Origin: Ulota crispa
Lineage: Eukaryota; Streptophyta; Bryopsida; Orthotrichales; Orthotrichaceae
NCBI GenBank assembly: GCA_963920765.1
Contig: OY987243.1
Span: forward strand, 28,829,060-28,893,059
Direction of reading: 5' to 3'
Length of the DNA: 64,000 bases
Part shown: in pieces, positions 1 through 11,791 of the stretch
Layout of the letters: the number at the start of each line of letters is the position of its first letter
Position numbering within the stretch: the stretch's first letter is position 1
Position numbers and translations under genes: made by a program
The notes under the pieces: generated by a model
What the model was told of the DNA's origin: nothing
Database searches by the model: none
Seen by the model: only the letters and a program-made list of their open reading frames with translations

Positions 1-437
1 AGATTCTCAAAAGATTTCCAAAGATTCTCAAAGATTTTCAATTGTTCTCAAACATTCTCAAAGATTCCAAAATACTTGAAAAGATTCCCAAAGATTCCAA
101 ATGATTCACAAAGATTCCTAAAAGATTCTCAAAGATTCTCAAAGATTTCCAAAGATTCTTGAAGATTCCAAAGAGATTCTCAAAGATTTTCAAAGATTCT
201 CAATTGTTCTCAAACATTCTCGAAGATTCCAAAAAAACTTGAAAAGATTTCCAAAGATTCCAAAAGATTCTCAAAGATTCCAAAAGATTCTCAAAGATTC
301 CAAAAAGATTCTCAAAGATTCTCAAAGATTCTCAATTGTTCTCAAACATTCTCAAAGATTCCAAAAAAACTTGAAAAGATTCCAAAAGATTTCCAAAGAT
401 TCATGAAGATTCCTAAATGATTCTCAAAAGATTCCAA
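1..437. repeat. AAAGATTCTC minisatellite
   Basis: The first ~440 bases are a degenerate tandem array of a 9-11 base unit, AAAGATTCTC or AAAGATTCC, with a higher-order pattern: a block containing CAATTGTTCTCAAACATTC recurs near 40, 200 and 335. It runs off the left edge. No coding signal is present. Confidence 0.9.
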
Positions 438-1665
438 AATTTCTTTTGATTTAGATAATGGTGTCCAAATCAACAGACTGTATTTAGTTTTTTACAGAAT
501 TCTGTTAAATTAATCAATTAGCGTGGGCAAGTGCCCAAATCAACAAGAAACTGTTGGTTTTTTGTTGTTTTGGACAAAGTTTTCTACTAGTGGGGGTTCT
601 CATTTATCTAGATGAATCCATCTAGATATACAATATATAGGGAAGCCCCTTGGCAGAGATGCTCTTAGGTGAAGGCCTTGTGGAGTCAAACAAGGGGTCA
701 TGCCCCATAGCGGTTAGTGGCGGTTTAGTTCTACAAGCTGGGGGGGCTAAATGTCACATGTTGTTGCTTCTGGTGCAACATAGGGACAAGTCTTCTTGAA
801 AAAGCAGATCTTATGTTTGCTAAGGTAGAAGCACCTAATATGGGCACTTTTGTGAAATTAATTTAGGAGGAAAGTGCATTATTTGAGATTTTGAAATCAA
901 ACTTTGGTTAGCAAATGGGCATAGATGGGCAAAAAATTGCCCTCATTTTATTTTGTACTTTTATGAATAAAATAAGAATTTTTGAAAACAAGGTTGTAAT
1001 TACACCTATTGTGGCATTGAACCTTGGGAAAACAAACAAGGAGACGACCAAATGAGTGAGCATGAGAGTTTAAGAAAAAATCACTTTAATGCTAAAAATG
1101 GTTATTGCAACTTGAATATGGAACAACGCTTGTCACGTTTGTGTGCATTAAGGGTTTAATTTGCATACAACAAGGGTTTGATTTGCATGCAACTAGGGTT
1201 TGCTTTGGGGGATATTCTAGGGGTTTAAAAAGGGTTGGTGTCCATGTAAGGTGCTTCTAAGGTAGGACCACCCATTCCCAATCATTTAAGCTCCCGCATG
1301 ACACCACATTAGAGCAACAATGCGGTGCAAATTTTTCTTTGGTGGCTTCATACAAAATATTGTGACATGATTTTTTTCTGAATTTTTCATGCAAAATTGA
1401 GTTATATACAAACTTCAAAGTGCACAAAGTGTTCTAAACCCATACACAATCACTAGGCTCTCTTAATCCCAATCATAGCCAAAACACTTCTTGTTCACTA
1501 CTTCCTACTTTCTTTCATGACACATGTCATGACCTCATTCATCTTGATCTTGAAAAAGGGGAAAATACACATTCCAAGGCTTGAAAGTAGGCTAGTTGGA
1601 AATAGCACACCCTAGAGGTTGGGTTTGAATCCATCATTGGGAATGGGTGGTTCTACCTAAATTTT
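438..1665. other. Gene-free AT-rich stretch
   Basis: I see no gene here. A TTCTACTAGTG motif at about 582-592 resembles the right end of the CACTA-like hairpin at 7890, but no matching left end was found. The rest is unrecognised AT-rich sequence. Confidence 0.5.
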
Positions 1666-2573
1666 ACCCCTAAAGGACCAAGCCCTTTTTCTGTAAAAAT
1701 CACTAAAAACTGCTACTTCTAGGAGGTTTAGTAAAAAAGGATTTATGTTTTGTTTTTGGAAAATCCAACCAAAGGATCTTGCCCCAAACTAAAAGAGGTA
1801 CTTGAGGGAAAAAAATTTGCTCAATCTAGAAGGAGAGGAGTGAGATATTTACATTTGAAGTGAACAAAAAGTTTTTTTCCATGCTGCCTAAATTTTTTAA
1901 AAGCCAAAAAATTGCTCTACCCAAAGCTGTACTTTATTTTTTCCATGTAGAAGATCAAGTTAGGTATGTGTGGGAGAATTTTCAAATCAATTGGAACTAT
2001 AAAACACATGGGAAAAAATAATAAGTAAAAAGAAGTAGAAATTGATTCAAAACACTAAATTGTTAAGAATTTAATTTTTGAAATGAAAAATGCAAATTCA
2101 AATGGTTATAATGTTGTGATAAACAATCTACTTCCTTAGGTTTAATGTTTTTTCCAAAATATTGAAAATTGAGTAAAATAAAGGACTTCAAAGTTTATTT
2201 TAGAGTAGAGAATCCATAATTGCTCGCAAACAAAAAATCCTCATAACTTTCATCTCATTGATTGATATTGAATGGTTCAAAGCTTCTCACATAAAAAAAA
2301 TGTAAAGAACCAATTTCAAAATTTCATTAAAAAAATGTAATTTTCTAAGAAGTTTGCGGGCTGCCTGGATGGGCAGTCCTCCTCAAGTTTTCATAAATTC
2401 ATGCATAACTTCTTCATCTAATGTCATAATGAAGAAAAAATTAGATGCTCACGTAGATCTTTGAACTCCTCACCTTCAATAAAAGTTTCAAAAAATCACA
2501 CAAAGTAGTCTAGCCATAGGTACATGCTTGAAATTCAACTTGTCCCCTGAAGGGACAATGGTCCTTTAGGGGT
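1666..2573. mobile_element. ACCCCTAAAGG-ended element D1
   Basis: The stretch starts ACCCCTAAAGGACCAAGCCC and ends GGTCCTTTAGGGGT, an inverted terminal repeat. Its interior shares long stretches with the elements at 2635, 3689 and 7710, such as a CATAACTTTCATCTCA-like block. It encodes nothing visible and looks like a non-autonomous DNA element. The left TA flank is degraded; the right flank is TA. Confidence 0.7.
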
Positions 2574-2634
2574 TAATGCCTGAAACTTCTTCCTGAAACC
2601 ATAAATGACACACTACATAAGTTATGTTTTTTTA

Positions 2635-3585
2635 ACCCCTAAAGGCCCAAGCCCTTTTTTTGTGAAAGTCACTTTATACTGCCACTTTTGGGGGAATGAG
2701 TAGAAAGGTAGGAAAAATTATTTATTTTGGAAATCCAACTGTAAGATCCTGCCCTAGACTATGGGAGGTATGTGTGTGAAAAAAATTAGCTCATTATAAA
2801 TGTAGAGGAGTAAGATATTGACATCTAAAGTGAAAAAAAAGTTTTTTCCCCGCTGCCCAAAAGTTTTAGAAGCCTTTGATAGCTCCTATACAAAAAAAAA
2901 TTGCTTATTTTTAATTGAGGTTTTTTATTACCATGTAGAAGACCAAGTTAGGTAAGTGGGAGAGAATTTCCAATTGAAGTGGAGGTGTGGATCATCCTTT
3001 GTAAAATCTTGCAATGCCTTAAGGTTATGAAATTTGCATATACACTAGGCAAAATTGGAGGATATATGTAAATTTCAAAAAATTATAATATTGTGATCCA
3101 AATGGTGATAACCAAGGAATTTTATTCTACGACAACTTTGAAAAAAAAAAAGTCAAACAAAAATGCACAAATTGCTCAAAAAAGTAAAGCACCAAATTTT
3201 AGAAGGGGCAAAAGGAATGGAGGTTTGGGAGTCCCATGTCTACGTGCAAACTAAAACTTTCTCATAACTTTCACCTCACCAATCAAAATTGAATGATTCA
3301 AAGCTCCCCACCTATATATAAGTCCAAAGTACCTATTTTATATTTTTATTTAAAAAAATGCAATTTAAAAAAAAGTTTCAAGCTGTCCGCCCTCCTTTAT
3401 TTTCCAAAAGTTCATTCATAACTTCTTCGGTAATGTCAGAGTGAAGAAAATTTTAGATACCCACATAGATGTTTGAATTCTTGATCTTTCATAAAATTTG
3501 TAGAAAATCACACAAATTAGTTCAGTTGTAAATAAATGCCTGAAATCCCATTTATCCCTCCAAAGGAGCAATGGTCCTTTAGGGT
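2635..3585. mobile_element. ACCCCTAAAGG-ended element D2
   Basis: It begins ACCCCTAAAGGCCCAAGCCC and ends ATGGTCCTTTAGGGT, with TA on both sides. The interior is a diverged relative of element D1, only about 60 bases to the left, in the same orientation. No open frame of note. Confidence 0.7.
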
Positions 3586-3636
3586 TAAGCCACTAAAACC
3601 AATCATAAAATTAGCATTTGTAATCAATGAATTTTA

Positions 3637-4590
3637 ACCCTTGAGCGCCCAGTGTTATTTTTGGATTTAGGAGAAAATGGGGGGTATAACCCCTAAAGGA
3701 CCAAGCCCCCTTTTTGGGGACAAATAGGATTTTTGGGCACGTACCTATGGCTAAACTACTTTGCGTGATTTTTTGAAACTTTTATGGGAGATGGGGAATT
3801 CAAAGATCTGGGTGGGCATCTAATTTTTTCCTCATTCCGACATTTATTGAAGAAGTTAAAAATGAATTTATGAGAATTTTAGTTTGGCGGGCAGCTCAAA
3901 AACTTCTTTAAAAATTGCATTTTTTTAAATAAAAATTTGAGGTTAGTTCTTTAGACTTATGTATATGTGAGAAGCTTTGAATCATTCAATTCTAATTGAT
4001 GAGATGAAAGTTATGAGAAGTTTTAGTTTGCAGGTAGGTGTAGAGAATCTCAAAACAATGCCTACAAGCAAACTAAAACTTCTCATAACTTTCATCTCAT
4101 CAATTAGAATTGAATGATTCAAAGCTTCCCACATATACATAAGTCTAAAGAACTAACCTCAAATTTTTATTTTTAAAAAATGCAATTTTTAAAGAAGTTT
4201 TTGAGCTGCCCGCCAAATTAAAATTCTCATAAATTCATTTTTAACTTCTTCAATAACTGTTGGAATGAGGTAAAATTAGATGCCCACACAGATATTTGAA
4301 TTCCCCATCTTCCATAAAAGTTTCAAAAAATTACACAAAGTAGTTTAGCCATAAGTACATGCCCAAAATCTCAAAAGTCCCTCGAGGGGACTTTCAGTCC
4401 TTTAGGGGTTAATGGCCACCACAACTTGGAAAATTACATCTAGAATAAGTGACCGTAGGATTTGAAGAAGGACTACATTCTCTGCTGATGGGGACCAACC
4501 ATGGCTGTTTTCACTGTACAAATTTATAAAAAAATGAGATGAAGTTGTGGGCCCCATCAACAATATACTGTCAATGGGGCGCTTAAGGGT
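3637..4590. mobile_element. ACCCTTGAGCGCCC-ended element, interrupted
   Basis: The outer ends are ACCCTTGAGCGCCC on the left and GGGGCGCTTAAGGGT on the right, flanked by TA. The interior is split by the foldback element at 3689-4409, leaving roughly 230 bases of host element. The ends resemble one terminus of the 755-base elements at 32680 and 59770. Confidence 0.65.
3689..4409. mobile_element. 721-base foldback element
   Basis: The whole element is one long inverted repeat: the left half, from ACCCCTAAAGGACCAAGCCC onward, pairs with the right half ending GTCCTTTAGGGGT, centre near 4050. Arms are about 340 bases with modest mismatch, for example TCTCATAACTTTCATCTCAT against its complement. 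Flanking TA on each side fits a target duplication. A transcript would fold into a long hairpin. It sits inside the element at 3637-4590. Confidence 0.85.
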
Positions 4591-4592
4591 TA

Positions 4593-5361
4593 ACCCCTAA
4601 GTGTCTTCCTAAGAAAATTCAGCATACCTCCAACATGAAACCTTCAACACTTTCCCCAAGTTTTTGGAAAGTTGAACAAGTAATCACATAATCCAAACCG
4701 GTCATTCTATACTTAACTATAAATCAAATGTTTTAAACCAATTTGATTGCAAATCCAAGTAAATATGCAAAATCCCCACCTTTGAGAATCTCATGTTTTC
4801 CAATTTGGACAATAGTTCAAAATATGGATTTTGGACTTTCTTGTAATATTTTCTCAAAAAAAAAATTTACCTAATGGTTGATCCCATGAGATTGTGTCTT
4901 GCTATACTTGATGGAAAAAAAAACTCTACAAATGGATAAAAACTCCAAAAGATATGGTCACTCAAAGTAGCTAGATTGCATTAGCTCCTTACTTTAGAGC
5001 TATAAAAACTTTGCCCAAATCAAGAAAAAAAAAGTGGCACATCACCAAACTTCTCCCTTGTATAATACAAGACATACAAGCACCCATCCCATCCGCTCTC
5101 TAAGCTGCTCCCTTCATTTGTCCAAAGGCATTCTTCTCATGATTGTTGAAAATATAAAATATTTTCCATATTCCATGTAGAATTTAGAGCAAAGGAGAAA
5201 CTTCAAGGAAAAACAAGCCGATTAGAAATTTTTCTTGAATTAGCAACTCCATTTGGTCTTGAGTGGCAAACCAAAATTTAAGCTAAAAATACCTCTTTTA
5301 TATACTTCCACAACTCCAAGCACCCCTTTGGCCATATTGGGCTCTTTGGCCCTTTAGGGGT
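4593..5361. mobile_element. ACCCCTAAGTG-ended element
   Basis: Left end ACCCCTAAGTGTCTTCC, right end TTTGGCCCTTTAGGGGT, TA on each side. The left TA at 4591-4592 is shared with the element that ends at 4590. No coding capacity seen. Confidence 0.6.
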
Positions 5362-5449
5362 TAAACTCCTCCCCGAACATTGGCCAGCATTCGCAAGCCT
5401 GCCCCAAGTTGAAATAACATAAAGATTCCCCCTTTGCTCTTAAATAGGT

Positions 5450-5790
5450 TGAATTTTTCAACAACAACCGAACAACTATGCCACGTGGACTTCAATGCGA
5501 GAGAGCGTGTAGCTTTGATGGATGTCTCGTACTGATGTGCTGAAATACATAGTTTTACGACGCGTGTCTACGTCGGGCACAAAATTCGCAAAGCCCAGTT
5601 CCTCTGAAACAACCCCCACGAGAACAGAGATGCCAACCATTCGTGCACCAATCAAATCTCGCCACGTCTTCGCCTACAATTCAATTATTTCTCTCCTCCA
5701 CGCGCACAAACTCTTGTCTCAAAGCCCACCAGTTATTATTTACCCATCTGTTTGGATTCCGTATTGTAGACAAAGAGGTTGATTCCCAAA
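5450..5790. other. Locally GC-richer patch with a G-box
   Basis: This ~340-base patch has more C, G and CpG than its surroundings and carries the palindrome CCACGTGG at 5481-5488, a G-box core used by plant bZIP and bHLH factors. An 86-codon ATG frame (5522-5782) covers most of it, but its product matches nothing I recognise and has no clear domain. It could be a promoter remnant, a gene fragment or a small gene; I cannot tell. Confidence 0.3.
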
Positions 5791-5940
5791 AAAAAATATT
5801 CAAAAAGTACATACATACAAAGAAGATACATACTACAAAAGTTTTTGGGCATTATTTAAAGTGGTTAACATTATGATTTTCAAAAACATTGGTTCCTCGT
5901 CTTGGATGTAGTGAAGGTGTATTCATCCTATTCCAGTGGC

Positions 5941-6090
5941 GTCCTTCCATGTGAGGGGTTGGGGGTTGGGGGTTGGGGTGGAGCTCACAAATAATCAGTT
6001 GAATGGGATTCTAAAAAAATCAAGACTTCCACGTGATCGATTATTGGTGAGCTATAATGAGCTTCACCCCATCCCCTCACATGGAAGGAC
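5941..6090. repeat. 150-base inverted repeat
   Basis: GTCCTTCCATGTGAGGGG at the left is answered by CCCCTCACATGGAAGGAC at the right, and the pairing continues inward with interruptions (GAGCTCACAAATAATC against GATTATTGGTGAGCT). It is the size of a small MITE. A G-rich run lies in the left arm. Confidence 0.75.
5955..5978 (+). other. G-quadruplex motif
   Basis: Four G-runs of 4, 5, 5 and 4 separated by TT sit on the plus strand, matching the canonical intramolecular G4 pattern with two-base loops. It lies in the left arm of the 5941-6090 inverted repeat and is not conserved in the right arm, so it probably arose after the hairpin by short repeat expansion. Confidence 0.8.
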
Positions 6091-6147
6091 ACTCAAATCA
6101 CTTGACATTGATTTTATAGCATCCTGTAATTCATTAATAATCCATTA

Positions 6148-7073
6148 ACCCCTAAAGGACCATTGTCCATTTGATGAACACATGAGATTTTGGGTAGGTA
6201 CCAACGGCCTCAATTTTGTCTTTTTTGAAACTTTTTTTGAAGATAGAAAAATACATTAGCTTTTGGAGAATACAAATTTTATTCCAATCTATGCCTGAGA
6301 GCAATAGTTTTGCCCAAATAAGCACAAATTTCGGGAGTCTGGGCAGCACAAAAAATTATAAAAACTTGATTTTATTTATTTTATTTTGTTTCATTTTCTT
6401 GTAGATTATATCTTTGTCTACCTCCAAAGGTTTGATTCATTCCATTTGGACTAGTTACAAAAAAGTTATGGACAATCTTGTTTTTTGGGCAATTCAAGCA
6501 TCTTCTCAAAAAAATAACTTATAAACTTCACTTTTGAATGCAAGTTTAACATTTTTTCAAAAAAATCTATTGGAAAGTATAAAGTTTGCTTGCTAGAACA
6601 ATTCCGCCATTGGGATTATTGTGTTTCAATTCCATTGGAGGGTTATTAACCATTCAAGTTTTTGTTCAATCTCAATCATACCTTCTTCTACCTAGTTTTT
6701 TTTTAAGAATGAAATTTTTTTGTTTTAGTTTATTCCAAAGATTCTCAACTCAATTCTCCACCATAAAAATTTAATCTTCCAAACTTTGTGGTGCACAAAT
6801 TTTAAGTTTAAGAAGTTCAAAGTCAAAAAATCTAGTCTTGCAAGGTGGATTTTGTTTTTTGTTTTTTACACTTTGAACGCAACTATCTTGCAATCTCTAT
6901 GGTCAAAGATTTTGAATTTTTCTTACTCATTCTTATACTAGTCTAATACAAGATCTTACATTTAGATATGCAAGAAGATAAGTTTTCAAACTTTTTGACT
7001 CTTTGCCTTAGAAATGGCAATTTTGACTTTTGAGTGTCATTTGACAAAATAAAGGCCGCGGTCCTTTAGTGGT
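6148..7073. mobile_element. ACCCCTAAAGG-ended element D3
   Basis: Ends ACCCCTAAAGGACCATTGTC and GGTCCTTTAGTGGT, with TA on each side. The interior is AT-rich and differs from the foldback copies. Short frames inside have no recognisable product. Confidence 0.65.
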
Positions 7074-7869
7074 TAAGAGTGTCTCCACCATTGCTAGTCA
7101 TGTCTAATGCGCTAAATGTTCACATCTATTTCTAATTGGCCCTTAAAATTCTTGGCCCCCACCTTGGCTCATCAAACATGTTGTTGTGTCCCATAAAAGG
7201 TCAGTTGATAATCATCAAGTGGAGTACATGATAAAGCTCATTAAATTTAGGAAGGATAGTCTTTTGAAGGGTCATTGGGACACACTAGGATTGAGTGACA
7301 TGAGAGTATTTTGAGGGACCCAAAACACTTATCATCCAAGCATGGCAAGTGTGGCAAACCCTTAGCGCATAATTGTGGAAATGGTCTAGAACAACTTATT
7401 TAAGGGGTAGTCCACATTGAGTGCTCAATCCTCAGTGTTGTTCAAGATTCGTAATCTAATTAGTCAAAATGTTGAAAAAATGGACCTTTAGATTCACACT
7501 TATAGTTCATTCAATTTTTTTTTTACACACTAACACTTTTTGAAAGTTTTGGCACCAACAATAGACCTTCCTTTCACACTTGGATCTAACAATATGGAAA
7601 CCCAACTTGGAAGTCAAGTACCATGAGTGTTTTTAACATAAAACACTCTAGCTATTTTTGTATGTTTTTTTTGGTTATATTTAGGATCTATTGAACAAAG
7701 TGGGACTTAACCCCTAAAGGACCAAGCTCCCTTTTAGGGGACAAATGGGATTTCGGGCATGCACCTATGGCTAAACTACTTTGCATGATTTTTTGAAAAT
7801 TTTATGGATGTTGGGGAAGTCAAAGATTTACATGGGCATCTAATTTTTTCTTCATTCTGACATTTCATT

Positions 7870-8209
7870 AGAGAAAATTTGAGCCCTCTCACTAGTAGAA
7901 ATTTATGTTGAAGTTAACATAAACTACATGATGTTTTCATGCTTCTAACGCATAAATTTGCATTAGAAGCATGAAAACATCATGTAGTTTATGTTGACTT
8001 CAACACATATTTCTACTAGTGTCTAGAAGGCCCCTACCATTACATGAGAGATGTGCATATAGAGAAAAAAATTGCCATTTCTAACACAAATTCTGACATT
8101 TGCAAGCTGTCAAATCATGTGCCACAATGGTTTTAGTATTAAAAAAAAAAAAAAAAAAACCTCTGTAATGTATTGTGTAGGGGCCTTTTGGAGGGTTCAA
8201 AATTTCTCT
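7870..8209. mobile_element. AGAGAAATTTTGAACCCTC MITE nested in D4
   Basis: Terminal repeats AGAGAAAATTTGAGCCCTC and GAGGGTTCAAAATTTCTCT bound the insert. It splits the left arm of the foldback element 7710-8779. Its own left terminal repeat is split by the CACTA-like hairpin at 7890-8021: the continuation TAGAAGGCCCCTAC appears only after that hairpin and pairs with GTAGGGGCCTTTTGG near the right end. Confidence 0.8.
7890..8021. mobile_element. CACTA-like hairpin MITE
   Basis: The 132-base element starts CACTAGTAGAAA and ends TTTCTACTAGTG, is almost fully palindromic, and is flanked by TCT on both sides (7887-7889 and 8022-8024). CACTA termini and a 3-base duplication are the hallmarks of CMC/EnSpm elements; with no coding capacity this is a deletion derivative or MITE. 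It is the youngest of three nested insertions here. Confidence 0.8.
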
Positions 8210-8781
8210 AATGATTGAAGAAGTTATAAATGAATTTCTAGAAAACGGGCAAGATTGGGCAACCCAAAAACTTCTTTAAAATTTGCATTTAAAATAAAAA
8301 TAAAAATACGAAATAGGTTCTTTAGACTTATATATACATGGGAAGTTTTGAATCATTCAATTTTGATTAATGAGATGAAAGTTATGAGAAGTTTTCATTT
8401 GTGGGTAGGTGTGCTTTTGAGAGAAGTCATACCTACATGCAAACAAAAGCTTCTCATAACTTTCATCTCATCTATCAAAATTGAATGATTCAAAGCTTCC
8501 CATGTATATATAAGTGTAAAGAACCTATTACATATTTTTGTTTTAAAAAAATGAAATTTTTGCAAACGTTTTTGGGCTGCCCAATCTTGCCCGTTTTTGG
8601 AGATTCATTTTTAACTTCTTCAATAAATGTTAGTATGAAGAAAAAATTATATGCCCACGTAGATATTTGAATTCCACACCTCCAATAGCAGTTTCAAAAA
8701 ATCACAAAAAATAAATTAGCTGTAGGTACATGCCCAAAATCCATTTGTCCCCTAAGGGGACAGTTGATCTTTTAAGGATTA

Positions 8782-9512
8782 AGGAAGCACACCAAAACTC
8801 ACGGTAGATTTGTTGACTGTGACACCTTGTTTGTTGGGTCTAGGTGAATAAGCTTTGCTTTTTCACATTCTAAAGATTGTGAGAGTTTAGAAAGTTACCA
8901 TAAAAAGAGATCATATATAGAAATTTTGAGTTTACATTTGAATAGAGTGACCTCGTTTTAGTCTAAGGAACTCTAGAAGGGAGTAAAAATGACCAACTCC
9001 AACATCAGGGTAAATTTGTATTTCTACCCTTGTCATAAAGGAGCAAACCTATTTTTACCTTGGTACTAAAAACAAAGGTGTGAGAGTCATTAAGTCTAGG
9101 GTGACTTTTAGTGAAATTTGGAACTTAAAGTGTTAGGAACATGAGAAATGAAACTTGGGACATGGGACATGGGAAATGCACTAGAAGAAAACATGTCTAC
9201 AATGTCCAAAAACTTTGTCCACACTATTGTAAATGAGTTATTGTGGACAATTTTCCATCATCGTGGATAATTTTTACGAATGGTTTTGAACACGTTGTTT
9301 TTAGTATTGGATAAACATGACTCATCCCTAACTAAGGTTGATTTTTCTTCTCATATAATGATGAAGAGTTTTAACATTTCATCCACCAGCAACCAGCAAA
9401 AATATTGGATTCTGATATTTAAAGTAATTTTGTTTGCAAGGGTTCTTCACTTTTTTTTCAATATAAAACTCACACCCATTCACTTCACTAGCACATTGAT
9501 GTGTACACCTTA
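8782..9512. other. Gene-free stretch
   Basis: AT-rich sequence without a convincing gene. CACTAGAAGAAAACATG at about 9180 resembles a CACTA-type left end, without a partner that I could find. Confidence 0.4.
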
Positions 9513-11131
9513 ACCCCTCATTGCCTAAGGGGACGGTTTTTGTCCTCCAGCAATTCATCACTCAAATTTGAAGTGCTATAACTTTTGTACTAATTGTCTA
9601 AATTCTGTAAAATTTGTTGGTAAAGTTGCACATACTAGTCTAGTTTCTACAATAGAATTTTCAGATCAATCTAAGGCATATTGAGTTTGTGAAATCCATT
9701 TAAAGTTCATAGGGTCAATTTGAGTTCAACACACTGCATTGTGATGGCTGCAACTTTGGGGGCTTGTATTTTTTTCATCAAATGTTTTTTTTCATCAAAA
9801 AAATTTGGAATTTGTTCCCGTTAACCCCAAAAGGACATTGAGGACAATTTGTGTCCTCAACTACATTTTGAAGTTCAATAAAATCTTACCAAATTATTAT
9901 TTTTAGTAGTTTATTTTTTGAAAGATTGTTTTTGAAGTTTAGTTTTAGCTTCAACAATCTAATTTTGCAAATGATTGATTATGGCTTTTCTATTCAAGAT
10001 TTTGTACACGGGTGTCCAATGCAATCTTGACTTTATGTAGTGTTGAGGGCTCTTGGGAATGAGCCTCAAATACACTAGATCTTTGAGAGAAGATCACATT
10101 AGAAATTCATTTAAAAAATTTATAGAGTAGATTTTGAGAAGTCATAAATTGATTGGGATTATGCATATTAGGCCCTTTAACCTCATATTTTTTTGGTTAC
10201 CAACTTTTCAAATTTGACATGTGAAAAGAAGACGGAAAGACTTCAAATCACTTTCACAATTTTAACACCCTCATGATCAAACATTATAATCTTTCAATCC
10301 ATAAGAGATGTTGTTGTGTTTTCTTTCCTAATGTGATCTCTAACATGTCTAGTTTCATTTAATAGGGTTACAATTCAAAAAGAATTGATACAACTTATCA
10401 AAATGCTGACTTTTTGTTCAAATTAGAGCAAATTTGTAGAAGCTCAGGAATCTCCAGGGTTGTTATGGGGTTAAAGTCTAGTAATTGTGGTAGAATTTTC
10501 TTGTCAATCCAAGTTGTCTTGAATGTTGGGAAGCAACTCAAAGTTCAAAATTCACACTTTTTTGCATTACAGTGAACTTTAGTGGCTTATAACTTTTCAT
10601 GGAATTTTTTTTCTTCAATATTTGTTATTAAAAAAGTTGCACATACTAGTCTAGTTATTGTGGTTAAAATTGCATATCAATCCAAGAAGTTATGAGTGAA
10701 TGAGAAGCATTTTAGTATAGGGAGGTTTAGCCGTAGATGTGATTTTTTGCTACTTTTTCACTGTTTTTTGACATTTCAAGACAATTTTGCAAACAAAATG
10801 AGTATGTTGATTGATATTTTTTTCACCAATGTATTTCTATATTGGTTGAATCACTTTCCAATTCCTTTTTTTTCATTTGAATAGGTTTAGAAATCAAATT
10901 TCACCTCTAAACATGTTTTTAGGAAAATTTCAGCATCTTTTTTCAGAACTAAAACATTATAATCTTCCAATCTATGTGGTCAAATGACCCCAAATTTGAT
11001 GCACATCATCTACAACATGCTCACTACAAGATTGTACGGTTGAGATTTTCATACTCCACTAGAATTTAAACTTATAACACTTGGAAAGCAAGATGCATTT
11101 AGACCTCTTTGCACCTTAGACAATGAGGGGT
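9513..11131. mobile_element. ACCCCTCATTGCC-ended element G
   Basis: Ends ACCCCTCATTGCCTAAGG and CCTTAGACAATGAGGGGT, with TA on both sides, about 1.6 kb. Near each end it carries a block like TTGCACATACTAGTCTAGTT (about 9628 and 10635). The middle is interrupted by the 648-base element at 9824-10471. No transposase frame is visible. Confidence 0.75.
9824..10471. mobile_element. 648-base element E1
   Basis: Full copy of the E family: starts ACCCCAAAAGGACATTG, ends TTGTTATGGGGT, TA flanks. Diagnostic interior words such as GAGCCTCAAATACACTAGA and TTCAAGATTTTGTAC recur in the copies at 25183, 31629, 49537, 57868 and 60527. It is inserted in element G. Confidence 0.8.
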
Positions 11132-11791
11132 TAATAAGCAAGTTTTAAAAGTAGCTGGTGCCTCAAACATAAACATGCTTTGAAGTACTACTGGAAAGGG
11201 TCAACTTGTGACTTGTTTGTAAAACTAACTTGGTGAGACTTGCCTAGGATGTAAAGTTTGAAAATGAGGGGTATTTACCAACTTTGGGTACACTTATAAT
11301 CCAACACTTCAAGTTACAAGACACACATACAATCTGTAAAAGACACATGCTGGGGGGGCAGTTTACATTATGTCCCACATCTCATCTTTGCAAGTCCCAC
11401 CTTAGCGTTAATTCTTGGTTTGGTTCAATTCTTAAGTGTAAAAAGGAGTATTAAAGAAAATCATGCAAATTTTATTTAAAATATTAGTGAGACTTTAGCT
11501 AAAAGTTGGATTTAACAAAATGGTTCACCCAAACTTTGAGTGAAGTCCCACCTTCTTTGGCAATAAAATCTCCAAAAAATATTGCCATCTAAATACATAT
11601 ATTAGATATTTAGATTTTAGTGGGACGTGAGACATAGGTTATAGTGTGAATTGCACTTACAAGGACAGGGAGTGTTCTTTATCAACAAAGCTCAACAAAA
11701 AAGAAGACAATTCAACTTATTCAAGAATAGGAACCATCATTAGTTGCTTGTTAAAAAAAATTGCTGGCTTGCTATTTCTTGAGAAGGTCCT
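11132..11791. repeat. Gene-free stretch with a weak TIR element
   Basis: No gene. At about 11348 GCAGTTTACATTATGTCCCA is loosely answered by GGGACGTGAGACATAGG near 11620, suggesting a decayed ~310-base TIR element. A related block, CACTATGTCCCGCACTTA, occurs near 13091. Confidence 0.35.

Larger units (their letters stand above)
7710..8779. mobile_element. Foldback element D4, interrupted
   Basis: A second copy of the foldback type at 3689: it starts ACCCCTAAAGGACCAAGCTC, contains the paired blocks around CATAACTTTCATCTCAT (about 8380 and 8470), and ends with a mutated terminus near AAGGAT, TA on both sides. Its left arm is split by a 340-base MITE at 7870-8209. Confidence 0.75.
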
